From positions 124,001-188,000 of the forward strand of contig NZ_VOQF01000006.1 in assembly GCF_007994985.1 (NCBI RefSeq): a stretch of DNA of 64,000 bases, given 5' to 3'. Below the pieces are notes generated by a model. The model did no database searches and was not told the DNA's origin. It saw only the letters and a list, made by a program, of their open reading frames with translations. Shown here in pieces: positions 47,086 to 56,100 of this stretch. Made by a program: the position numbers and the translations under genes. Numbering within the stretch: position 1 is the first letter of the stretch; each line of letters opens with the position of its first letter. Source of the DNA: Metabacillus litoralis (lineage in GTDB: Bacteria > Bacillota > Bacilli > Bacillales > Bacillaceae).

Positions 47086-49365
47086 TTATAATGTATCATT
47101 CAGAATTCTAACCCCATAAACACCACCAGCTATTTTTCCTTCAGTTGATACAAATTTAACTTCTATTTTTTCTCTATTTTCCGTTAAATTGCTTGGAATA
47201 GTGTAAACAACACTAAATAGTTTGTCAGCCATATCACCTTTTAATGCCTGGTTTGCGATTACAGTATCATTAATAGCAATATGGAAATCTCGTTCATAAG
47301 CTATACCATCTAAATGTAAAATTTGATCACCACTAAAGTAGGTAACATGTAAATACATATCTTTTTTAGGATCTACCTTCATCTCGTAGCTGAAAAATCC
47401 ATCATTACGACTATCACGCCAACCCGCATGAACTACATTCAAATATCCTGAATTTGAGTTTTCTGTTTTTAAATCATGTTCAACTTCTGGTTGTTGCTCA
47501 TGTGGTTGAACATGATCGACTGTGATAGATGCTAACTTTTCTGATTCACTTTGCTCTCTTGATAAGAATTTCTCATATTCGTCTTTATCCATCACATTCC
47601 AATACAGTGTATAGCGTTGATGATGAAGTGCATAAAATGGAATAAGAGTAACTTTCACATCTCCTGGTTGACCTATTGATTCTGTTTCAAATGTTAAGGC
47701 CTTTCCTTCAACTGGCTTAATCCATTTCGTTAAATCTGATTCCCCTGTTACAAGTGTTGGTACACTAATTAAAGGATAGTTATTTAACTTTAGATGATCA
47801 TCCAATATATCCGTTTCAGGAAAATTTTTTGTACCCAAAGCTCCCGCGAGGACGATAGGTCCGTACATAAATGAAACGTGTGAAGATTCATCTTTAGCTC
47901 GATAAGTATGTAGGTCCATTGGTAGCTTAATTTTAATTATATCCCCGTTTTGCCAATGTTTACTTATCGTCAAATAACCATTTTCACTACTTGAAGCGAT
48001 TTGTTCATTATTAACTTCTACAACCACTTCATTTGATACCCAATAAGGTACACGAATATGAATGGTTAAAAACTCATCTTTGTTAGCTTCAATAGTTAAT
48101 TTAGTAGAACCAACTTCAGGAAATAAAGTTTCTTGTCTAATTTTCATATCCTTGTTGTCTATATTAATTTCAGATGCAACAAATAAATTCACAAACAACT
48201 CATTTTCTTCTTGATGATAAATACTTCTTGTATAACGTGCAGGGTTTTCCATACCTGTTCCTGTACAGCACCAGAATGAATCATCTGCAGAGCAATATAC
48301 TTTAAAATGCCCGGGTTGTGTTGAGACAAAATATGTTTTCATTCCTGTATCTGGATCTTGTGAAGCAAGAATATGATTATATAAAGCTCTTTCATAGTAA
48401 TCCATATATTCCGCTTTATGGGTCCATCTAAATAAATGCTCAGTTAGCTTCATCATATTATAGGTATTACATGTTTCAGTTGTGGTAATTCCTAACTCCT
48501 CGGACTTTTCAATTCCAAAATGTTCATTTTTAGAATTTCCGCCTATTACATATGAACGATTCTGTGTAACTATATCCCAAAAGAAAACTGCTGCATCACG
48601 ATAATATTCATCACCCGTGATTTCAAAAAGTTTAGCAGCGCCTACTAATTTAGGAATTTGAGTGTTCGCATGCTTACCTTCTAGCTCATCAATTCCTTTT
48701 GATAAAGGATCTAAAACAGCTTTATGACAAAATCTAATTGCAAGATCAAGATAACCTCTATTGCCTGTAATTAAGTAAAGATCAGCCATCGCTTCATTCA
48801 TTCCACCATGTTCACATATCAGCATTCTTTGAAATTCGTCCTCTGTCAGTCTGTCTGTTCCTTCCTTCGCCCAATTAGCAAGCTTTATTACAACTTCTAG
48901 CGCTTTTTCATTATGACAAATCTTATAAGCATCAATTAGTCCTGCATAGATTTTATGAATGCTATACCATGGTACCCATGAGTCTCCCAAACTAAAATGA
49001 GATACTTCGAAGTCTCCACCTGCAAACACTTGATCATAACATTCTCTTGGAAATCCGCTTACATACCCATAAGGATCAAATGATTGGACATGTGCTAGTT
49101 CATCTATTGCATAATTTAGTTTTTCCTTTAATTTCTCATCTTTTGTTACTGAATACATAGTGGCTGCAGCAGAAAGCCAATGTCCTATAGAATGACCACT
49201 AATTCCTCTCGTTTCCCAGCCACCATAACGTGGTTTTTTTGGTGTTAGTGATGCTGCATCATAACAACTAGCAACAAGACGATCTACATCAAGATACAGT
49301 AAATATTCTTTCCCTATTCTCTCTGAATCTTTAAAAATACCATCTAATAGCATTACATTATTCAT
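47086..49365 (-). CDS. GH127 beta-L-arabinofuranosidase-like enzyme
   Basis: A 759-residue cytoplasmic enzyme of the GH127 family (HypBA1 of Bifidobacterium), which releases beta-linked L-arabinofuranose. The zinc/catalytic set is present: Glu297 and Cys299 in TETCNTYNM, and Cys366-Cys367 in FWCCTGTGME, matching the Glu-Cys-Cys-Cys site of the family, where the last pair includes the nucleophilic Cys. It is about 100 residues longer than HypBA1. The extra C-terminal beta-rich domain (from ~640; SGYLNVVHAGWRDSRNDGFF) resembles DUF6805. The start follows AGGTGACTAACA. It is divergent from an AraC regulator 150 bp away. Confidence 0.9.
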   Translation of the reverse strand: MNNVMLLDGIFKDSERIGKEYLLYLDVDRLVASCYDAASLTPKKPRYGGWETRGISGHSIGHWLSAAATMYSVTKDEKLKEKLNYAIDELAHVQSFDPYGYVSGFPRECYDQVFAGGDFEVSHFSLGDSWVPWYSIHKIYAGLIDAYKICHNEKALEVVIKLANWAKEGTDRLTEDEFQRMLICEHGGMNEAMADLYLITGNRGYLDLAIRFCHKAVLDPLSKGIDELEGKHANTQIPKLVGAAKLFEITGDEYYRDAAVFFWDIVTQNRSYVIGGNSKNEHFGIEKSEELGITTTETCNTYNMMKLTEHLFRWTHKAEYMDYYERALYNHILASQDPDTGMKTYFVSTQPGHFKVYCSADDSFWCCTGTGMENPARYTRSIYHQEENELFVNLFVASEINIDNKDMKIRQETLFPEVGSTKLTIEANKDEFLTIHIRVPYWVSNEVVVEVNNEQIASSSENGYLTISKHWQNGDIIKIKLPMDLHTYRAKDESSHVSFMYGPIVLAGALGTKNFPETDILDDHLKLNNYPLISVPTLVTGESDLTKWIKPVEGKALTFETESIGQPGDVKVTLIPFYALHHQRYTLYWNVMDKDEYEKFLSREQSESEKLASITVDHVQPHEQQPEVEHDLKTENSNSGYLNVVHAGWRDSRNDGFFSYEMKVDPKKDMYLHVTYFSGDQILHLDGIAYERDFHIAINDTVIANQALKGDMADKLFSVVYTIPSNLTENREKIEVKFVSTEGKIAGGVYGVRILNDTL

Positions 49366-49515
49366 TGTTAGTCACCTGCTTTTCATATTTTATACTACTA
49401 TTATGAATGTAAAATTTAGTAACGGGAATTCACTAAACAATAGATTACATATCTTTTTTTTAGATATTTATGTTATTCTAACATTGATAGATAACATATG
49501 ATAAAGGTGATAAAT

Positions 49516-50388
49516 ATGAACAACATAAAGATAAACTCATATAATCTTCCACTAATTAGAGATATAGGTTATATCCATGATAGTAACGGAATATTTCGTC
49601 ATCCTGATCGAAAAATGGAGAAAATTCATGTTTTCATATTTGTCGTTGAAGGATCTATACATGTCTTTGAAGATGAAACAGAATTTCGAATAAATGAAGG
49701 ATCATATCTATTTCTCAGAAAGAATATATATCATTGGGGTGGAGATTTATATAAACCTGGTACGAAATGGTACTATATTCATTTTTATGATTCTCCACAA
49801 AGTGAATCAATGATAGAAGATATAGAATACAAGTATTATCCTCAATCTTCTTTAATAAATGAAGATACCTATTCAACTAAATTAAGTCTACCAAAGCATG
49901 GAACAGTAACAAACGCTAATTATACTGAATCCAAACTTAAAAACCTTGTAGCACTATATGACAATCCACATCCGTTACGACCTTTACAGCTTTCATTACA
50001 AACTTATCAATTTTTTATTGAATTGTATTCAAATCATATAGAAGATCAGCAAGAATCGAAAAATCATTATATTGTCAATCAAATGATTAAAATAATGAGA
50101 AACTCTGAACATAAATTAACAGGAGAAGAAGTAGCTACTACACTTGGTATGAATTATGCTTATTTATCGACCATCTTTAAAAAGCAAACAGGTAGAAGCG
50201 TAAACGTTTATCAAAATGAATTACTTATTGAAAAGGCAATTGAAATGTTCAAAAAGAACGAAGGAAATGTTTCTGAAGTTAGTGATATATTAGGATTTTC
50301 TAACCCTTTTTATTTCAGCCGAGTCTTTAAAAGAATTACTGGTGTTGCTCCGACAACATATATTAATGAGAATTATCGGTATCAATAA
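49516..50388 (+). CDS. AraC family regulator, divergent from GH127
   Basis: A regulator of about 290 residues with an N-terminal cupin (KIHVFIFVVEGSIHVFEDET; GSYLFLRKNIYHWGG) and a C-terminal AraC domain (~190-290; LTGEEVATTLGMNYAYLSTI; VSEVSDILGFSNPFYFSRVF; GVAPTTYINENYR). The start used is ATG 49516, after AAAGGTGATAAAT. It probably activates the GH127 gene in response to a beta-arabinoside. Confidence 0.88.
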   Translation: MNNIKINSYNLPLIRDIGYIHDSNGIFRHPDRKMEKIHVFIFVVEGSIHVFEDETEFRINEGSYLFLRKNIYHWGGDLYKPGTKWYYIHFYDSPQSESMIEDIEYKYYPQSSLINEDTYSTKLSLPKHGTVTNANYTESKLKNLVALYDNPHPLRPLQLSLQTYQFFIELYSNHIEDQQESKNHYIVNQMIKIMRNSEHKLTGEEVATTLGMNYAYLSTIFKKQTGRSVNVYQNELLIEKAIEMFKKNEGNVSEVSDILGFSNPFYFSRVFKRITGVAPTTYINENYRYQ

Positions 50389-50491
50389 AAAGAAAAGCTC
50401 AAGGGTCTTGTTCAGGACGATTATGAAAAAGGGTTTATTTTTCCCTCGAGATTCTAGTGGAAAACAAAGTCTGAAGCTTTCTTATTACATA

Positions 50492-50525
50492 AAAAAGCAG
50501 TGTCAAATAAGTAACACTGCTTTTG
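50492..50525. terminator. Terminator between convergent AraC and GH27 genes
   Basis: AAAAGCAGTGT pairs with ACACTGCTTTT with flanking A- and T-runs, so it can work both ways. Confidence 0.8.
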
Positions 50526-50559
50526 ATCCTGTAGCTACAAAATTAACTAAAATATATTA

Positions 50560-51846
50560 CTATAAATCTATTTTTAATAGCATTGAAGAATGTGGCAATA
50601 ATTCATAGCTAATACAACTGTCCATAATATCCACTTGCTGTTGCTTCCATAAATCTTTAACTTGAGTTTTTACTATATTGCTCAACCCTAATGCCTCAAG
50701 TTTTACAGATACTTCTTGCTTATCATTTGATATATTAAATAACGCCACATAAATTTCATTTTCACCTTTAGCTGTCCAAACCACTTTATCATTTTCACGG
50801 TAAACTTGACGGGCACTATGACTATTTTTGTGCATATCAAGAACTTCTTCATTAGTTAGTAAAGATAATGTCCATTCATCATTATCTCTTAATTCCCCGC
50901 CAAACATTAATGGTGAACGAAAGATTGACCATAACGTCATCATAGTTACTTGCTCATCTTTAGTGAATCTTGTGTAACGATCACTGGCTCCTCCATCAAC
51001 TGACCGAATTCCAATATGTCCTAAAGGTAGCATGTCAGCATCTGGCCAATAACCAGGTCCTATATTTTTACTCCATTTATAACAACGATCAAACATGTTA
51101 TAAAGCAATTCCCACAGATCCCAGAAATCATCAGTCATGCGCCACATATTTGCATTTTCTTCAAGTAAACTCGCTTGTTCTAACGGAGCAGGCCCTGGTG
51201 AAAGACTTAACACCATTGGACGACCACATTGATCTATTGCCTTTCTAATCATTTGGATTTCATCTATGTGTGGACCATAAAGCTTTGAATCTGCAATATC
51301 ATCGACTTTAACGAAATCAACTTCCCATTCTGCATAAAGCTTAAAAAGAGAATTATAGTATTCTTGGGCACCCTGTTTTGAAACATCAATACCATACATA
51401 TCTGTATTCCATGGACAAATTGAATTAGGTTTAGCTATGTCTCTTGCAGTACTATTTGTACCGAGTATGGGTCCATTTTGATGTACAGCCTGACGTGGAA
51501 TTCCTCTCATAATGTGAATACCAAATTTTAATCCAAGATTGTGTATGTAATCAGATAATGGCTTAAACCCCTTCCCACCCTTTGCTGATGGAAAACGATT
51601 TTCTGCTGGTATTAATCGAGAGTATTCATCCATTTCTAGGGGAACAAAAGGACGATAAGCAGAAGAAACTGCCCCAGATTCTGACCACTGTATATCAACA
51701 ACAACATACTCCCAACCATATTGCTTTAAATGCGTTGCCATATAATCTGCATTTCCTTTTACTTCATCTTCTCTCACAGTAGCACCATAACAGTCCCAAC
51801 TATTCCACCCCATTGGAGGTGTTAATGCATATTGATGATGTTTCAT
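50560..51846 (-). CDS. GH27 enzyme, likely beta-L-arabinopyranosidase
   Basis: A 428-residue cytoplasmic GH27 with a TIM barrel and C-terminal beta-domain. It starts with ALTPPMGWNSWDCYG. The nucleophile lies in FVKVDDI and the acid/base in WRMTDDFWD. Where alpha-galactosidases have an Asp-Asp pair before the conserved Trp (DDGW/DDCW), this protein has VDIQW (Asp51, Ile52, Trp54). An Ile there is, as I recall, the feature that shifts the Geobacillus enzyme Abp to beta-L-arabinopyranosides. With AraR boxes upstream and the arabinan setting, arabinopyranosidase is favoured over alpha-galactosidase. The start follows GGAGGGAGAAAA. Confidence 0.88.
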   Translation of the reverse strand: MKHHQYALTPPMGWNSWDCYGATVREDEVKGNADYMATHLKQYGWEYVVVDIQWSESGAVSSAYRPFVPLEMDEYSRLIPAENRFPSAKGGKGFKPLSDYIHNLGLKFGIHIMRGIPRQAVHQNGPILGTNSTARDIAKPNSICPWNTDMYGIDVSKQGAQEYYNSLFKLYAEWEVDFVKVDDIADSKLYGPHIDEIQMIRKAIDQCGRPMVLSLSPGPAPLEQASLLEENANMWRMTDDFWDLWELLYNMFDRCYKWSKNIGPGYWPDADMLPLGHIGIRSVDGGASDRYTRFTKDEQVTMMTLWSIFRSPLMFGGELRDNDEWTLSLLTNEEVLDMHKNSHSARQVYRENDKVVWTAKGENEIYVALFNISNDKQEVSVKLEALGLSNIVKTQVKDLWKQQQVDIMDSCISYELLPHSSMLLKIDL

Positions 51847-51867
51847 TTTTCTCCCTCCTCTTCAAAA

Positions 51868-51881
51868 AGTAATCGTTTACA
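51868..51881 (-). promoter_or_regulatory. cre site of the GH27 gene
   Basis: On the minus strand TGTAAACGATTACT fits the CcpA consensus, 22 bp before the start codon, where a bound repressor would block transcription. Confidence 0.6.
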
Positions 51882-51950
51882 AAAATACTCAAATAATTAA
51901 AAATATATCCAGGTAATAAGTTGAACGAATGTATTTTTTGCTATATTATT

Positions 51951-52145
51951 ATTTGTACGTACATTAAGATTAATGTATATAATAGATCTTTGTCAAGGTA
52001 TAAACAAGGTCTAACTCCTATTAAACTGGCATTACAAAAAGAATGTAGATTCGTTTTTATTATAATTCTTTCAACACAATTTACGCTCGTTACCAAGATA
52101 AATTATGTAGAAATATTGAGGGGGATCAAATTTGTACGAACAACC
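51951..52145. promoter_or_regulatory. Two AraR boxes between GH27 and AraC genes
   Basis: ATTTGTACGTACATTA (51951-51966) is the best AraR-operator match in the window. ATTTGTACGAACAACC (52130-52145) covers the TTG start codon of the AraC gene. Centres are 179 bp apart, about 17 helical turns. Confidence 0.8.
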
Positions 52146-53022
52146 AGCGTTTAAAGAATATACTTTCATTCCTGATAAGACCTTTCCACTAAATATATTC
52201 AAGGTCTCTCCTACTAATGGAGCAGGTATCCCTTTGCATTGGCAGGAACATTTGGAATTTATATTAATCCGAAAAGGAATATTTAGTATACAAATACAGG
52301 ATCAATTTACAGATTTAAATGAAGGTGATGTATTATTTATAAATGCAAAGGAAATCCACGGGGCATACCCCATAAATAAAAATTCAGAATTAATATCAAT
52401 TGTCTTTAATGATGCTTTAATCCGCAATCTTTCGCTTGATAGTACGGAAAAGAAGTATGTTCTTCCTATTATTAACCAAGAATTAACGATCCCTAGTATC
52501 ATTAGAGCTGAAAATCCGGTAGCTGCACCGCTAACTAAGCGACTAGAAGATCTGTATATTGAATTTAAAGAAAAGAAAAAAGGATTTGAACTTTTCATTA
52601 AAGCTAATCTTATCCATTCTATCGCATTAATTTATAGATTATCTGAAGCGAAGCCTGATACTATTCAAAATAATCGAGAAGACTCATCTATTCAAAACAT
52701 ACTCACTCATCTTAGTGAAAATTTCCAAAATTCAACTACTATCAATGAAGCAGCGACTATTTGTAATCTAAGTCCAAATTACTTTTGTTACGTATTTAAG
52801 AAAACAACGGGGAAAACGTTTGTAGAATATGTAAATATGTTACGTGTTCATGAAGCAGATCGGTTATTAAGGGAAGGCTATAACTCTATTAGTGATGTTG
52901 CACATAGAGTTGGGTACTCGAACCTTACATATTTCGGAAGAGTCTTTAAACAGTATAAAGCTTGCAGACCAAGTGATGTTGTGAAGGAAGTAAAAGAAGC
53001 CTTGGAAACTGTCAATACTTAA
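52132..53022 (+). CDS. AraC family regulator, divergent from GH27
   Basis: A 296-residue regulator with a cupin sensor (WQEHLEFILIRKGIFSIQIQ; GDVLFINAKEIHGAYPI) and a C-terminal AraC domain (~190-290; INEAATICNLSPNYFCYVFK; SISDVAHRVGYSNLTYFGRV; SDVVKEV tail). It starts at a TTG (52132) after GAGGGGGATCAAA. An AraR box overlaps the first codons, so AraR should block its transcription directly. It probably activates the GH27 gene or other arabinan genes once AraR leaves. Confidence 0.88.
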   Translation: MYEQPAFKEYTFIPDKTFPLNIFKVSPTNGAGIPLHWQEHLEFILIRKGIFSIQIQDQFTDLNEGDVLFINAKEIHGAYPINKNSELISIVFNDALIRNLSLDSTEKKYVLPIINQELTIPSIIRAENPVAAPLTKRLEDLYIEFKEKKKGFELFIKANLIHSIALIYRLSEAKPDTIQNNREDSSIQNILTHLSENFQNSTTINEAATICNLSPNYFCYVFKKTTGKTFVEYVNMLRVHEADRLLREGYNSISDVAHRVGYSNLTYFGRVFKQYKACRPSDVVKEVKEALETVNT

Positions 53023-53045
53023 AAAAACCTACATTTAAATATAAC

Positions 53046-53099
53046 TAAAAAAGCTTTCTCAACAGATTCAATAAGAATCTGTTAGAGAAAGCTTTTTTT
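53046..53099. terminator. Terminator between AraC gene and the large arabinanase
   Basis: AAAAAAGCTTTCTC pairs with GAGAAAGCTTTTTT, with an inner ACAGATTC/GAATCTGT stem. T-runs on both strands serve the two convergent genes. Confidence 0.9.
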
Positions 53100-53113
53100 A
53101 AAATGTTGTATAC

Positions 53114-56100
53114 TTAACTAGCCATACCATTCTTTCTTCTTTGTAAGTAGAAGAATACTCCACCAATGACTAAGATCATAATTCCCATTGCTAGGAAGTT
53201 GAAAGTTGAAGTAGCAGTGTTTGGAAGCTCATAGCTTTCTGTTGATGCACTTGCTAGTTCGATTACTTCTTCTTCATTTTCAATCTCTACAACAGAATAG
53301 ATACTCAAGTGATCTGTTGATACAGTCACTTTACCATCCTTGTAAACCGCATTTTCTACAATTTCCCATTTATTTGTGTCTTCATTGAAATATACAACTC
53401 TAAGATTATCAGTATTTTTCACTTTTTTCGTATCTACTTCAAAAGATAACTCAAGTGGTACTTGGAATGAATGTAGAGTCACATCCCCAACTTTAATCGT
53501 AAAATCATAAATTCCACTAACAAATCTTGAGTCTGTAGTATCCTTTAGACGTTTAATTTCAACATCTGCTCCTGCCTCAATCATACTAAGAGGAATACTG
53601 ATGCTAGATCCAACACCTTTTGGAGAAACAAGGACCGTTTCAACGCCTTTTCCTTTTAGTAAAGCAATGTTTTCTTTTGTTAAAGTAACAGGTGCATTTG
53701 AGTTCTTGAATTCAACAATCAATAGCCCATTGTTTTCATCAATTTTCTCTAAATCTTTGTTATCAATTATTACTTTACCATCTTTCACTTTAGGTGAAAC
53801 AGTTGCTGGTTTTTTATCTTTCTTTGGTTTCTCTTTTTCAGGACTTGGTGTTGTTGGTGTTTCTCCTCCATCACCTTCGCCTGGCTGTTCTGGTGTTGTT
53901 GGTGTTTCTCCTCCGTCACCTTCGCCTGGCTGCTCTGGTGTTGTTGGTGTTTCTCCTCCGTCACCTTCGCCTGGCTGTTCTGGTGTTGTTGGTGTTTCTC
54001 CTCCATCACCTTCGCCTGGCTGTTCTGGTGTTGTTGGTGTTTCTCCTCCATCACCTTCGCCTGGCTGTTCTGGTGTTGTTGGTGTTTCTCCTCCGTCACC
54101 TTCGCCTGGCTGCTCTGGTGTTGTTGGTGTTTCTCCTCCGTCACCTTCGCCTGGCTGTTCTGGTGTTGTTGGTGTTTCTCCTCCATCACCTTCGCCTGGC
54201 TGTTCTGGTGTTGTTGGTGTTTCTCCTCCATCACCTTCGCCTGGCTGTTCTGGTGTTGTTGGTGTTTCTCCTCCGTCACCTTCGCCTGGCTGTTCTGGTG
54301 TTGTTGGTGTTTCTCCTCCATCACCTTCGCCTGGCTGTTCTGGTGTTGTTGGTGTTTCTCCTCCATCACCTTCGCCTGGCTGTTCTGGTGTTGTTGGTGT
54401 TTCTCCTCCATCACCTTCGCCTGGCTGTTCTGGTGTTGTTGGTGTTTCTCCTCCATCACCTTCGCCTGGCTGTTCTGGTGTTGTTGGTGTTTCTCCTCCA
54501 TCACCTTCGCCTGGCTGTTCTGGTGTTGTTGGTGTTTCTCCTCCATCACCTTCACCTGGTTGTTCTGGTGTTGTTGGTGTTTCTCCTCCGTCACCTTCTC
54601 CTGGAGGTGTTGGTTGTGTCTTACCTGGTACTTCTCCAGTTTGATAGTAAGCCAAAATCTCTTCTTCAGTTAGTGACATATTATCATAAATTAATAACTC
54701 ATCCATTAGACCTTTGAATGGAGTATCCCAGAAGTTAACTCCTAAGCCAAATACTCCGTCAGTTGTTGTAAATACATCTCCGAAATTTTCTCCTGAATAC
54801 GTATTTACTCCGTTAATATAAATGTTTAGTGACCCATTGTTAACTGTAAACGCAACATGTGCCCATTCATTTGTGTTTAAAGCTAAATTAGTGTTTGCAT
54901 CAACCCAGTTACCATCACTTGTTGACCAAATCATTGTGTTATGTTGTACCCAATCACCGCCTTGTGGAACAAAGCTTATCCAGTTATCCTCATTTCTAGC
55001 TCCAAAGAAAGCTGTTGTAAAGTTTGTTTTTTCTTCTGGATTTAACCAAAATGAAACAGTATATTCATTACTTGAAATAAGTCCATTAGGTAAGCGAATA
55101 CCTGATGATCCGTCAAATATAGCAGCTTGTCCTACTTGTCCAGCTCCATAAGTATTGTTGCCATCTGTACTATCAATAGTAGCACCAGTCACTGTTCCCT
55201 CTTCAACATTTCCTGTGCTGTCTTCGATATTATCCTCAAAAGCATAGTGAGCTACTAATTTACCTTCTTTTTGATGTAAAACAACTACTGAGAATTCTTT
55301 CGTTGTAGTAAATCCACCTTTTGTAATTGTTGCTGTTAATGTAACCGTAGCATCAGCATCAGTTGGACGTGAAACTGCTCCATCCTCTGAAACAATCTCC
55401 GGATGAGTTGATTGCCATTTAATTTCAGTATTACGATAACCTTCTGTTGGAAGTGTTAAGTTACTAATTACCTTGCTTGTATCACCAAGATCTAAGTTAT
55501 TCTTCACTTGTTCTACAAGCTCTTCATCTGTTTGAGTGATTGCTTTACTACCCCATATTGCAATACCTTCAGAAGATAAAGTAGTAAAAGTCATTAAATA
55601 ACTCTGAGTAGTTGGATCCCATTGACGAACAAATACTCCATCATAAGTTTGTCCTTCTACTTGTAACTGAACTTTATTATCATCAATAAACTCCCATGTA
55701 CCTGTAACTTCACCAGTAATGGTTCCATCACTATTTAAGCCTACAAGAACCGACTTTTTAATTTCAGCAGTTATATCTTTGCCATGATTAATAAGTTTAT
55801 ATTCTCCGATAACATCTGCTTCTGTAACAGTTTCTAATGATTCTCCTGCATACTGATAAGGAGATACTACAGGCCAGCCATTTGAATTCGTATACATTTT
55901 ATGTACGCGAATTTCATGCTGTTCTCCTCTTTCAGGAAAACGAGTATGGAAGATTAAGAATTGTTCACCAGTTTCTTCATCATAGTAAACTGAGTTATGA
56001 CCAGGTGAAACATATCCAGTTCCAATACCTGTTCCTGGTTCTCCAACTTTTCGATCAAATAAGAAGTTACCCATCAATTTCACACCGTAAAGTTCAATAG

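Noticed and set aside
50560-51846. Straightforward alpha-galactosidase call for the GH27 gene.
   Set aside because: The DD-x-W motif is altered (VDIQW) and the AraR setting favours beta-L-arabinopyranosidase; alpha-galactosidase remains possible.
53847-54605. CRISPR or satellite DNA.
   Set aside because: The repeat is in frame within a protein and encodes a Pro/Glu/Gly/Thr spacer.
53601-54717. Long open frames on the plus strand and in another minus frame across the 45-bp repeat.
   Set aside because: The repeat unit is a multiple of three and lacks stops in several frames, so all are by-products of the real minus-strand arabinanase. They have no ribosome binding sites or recognisable domains.
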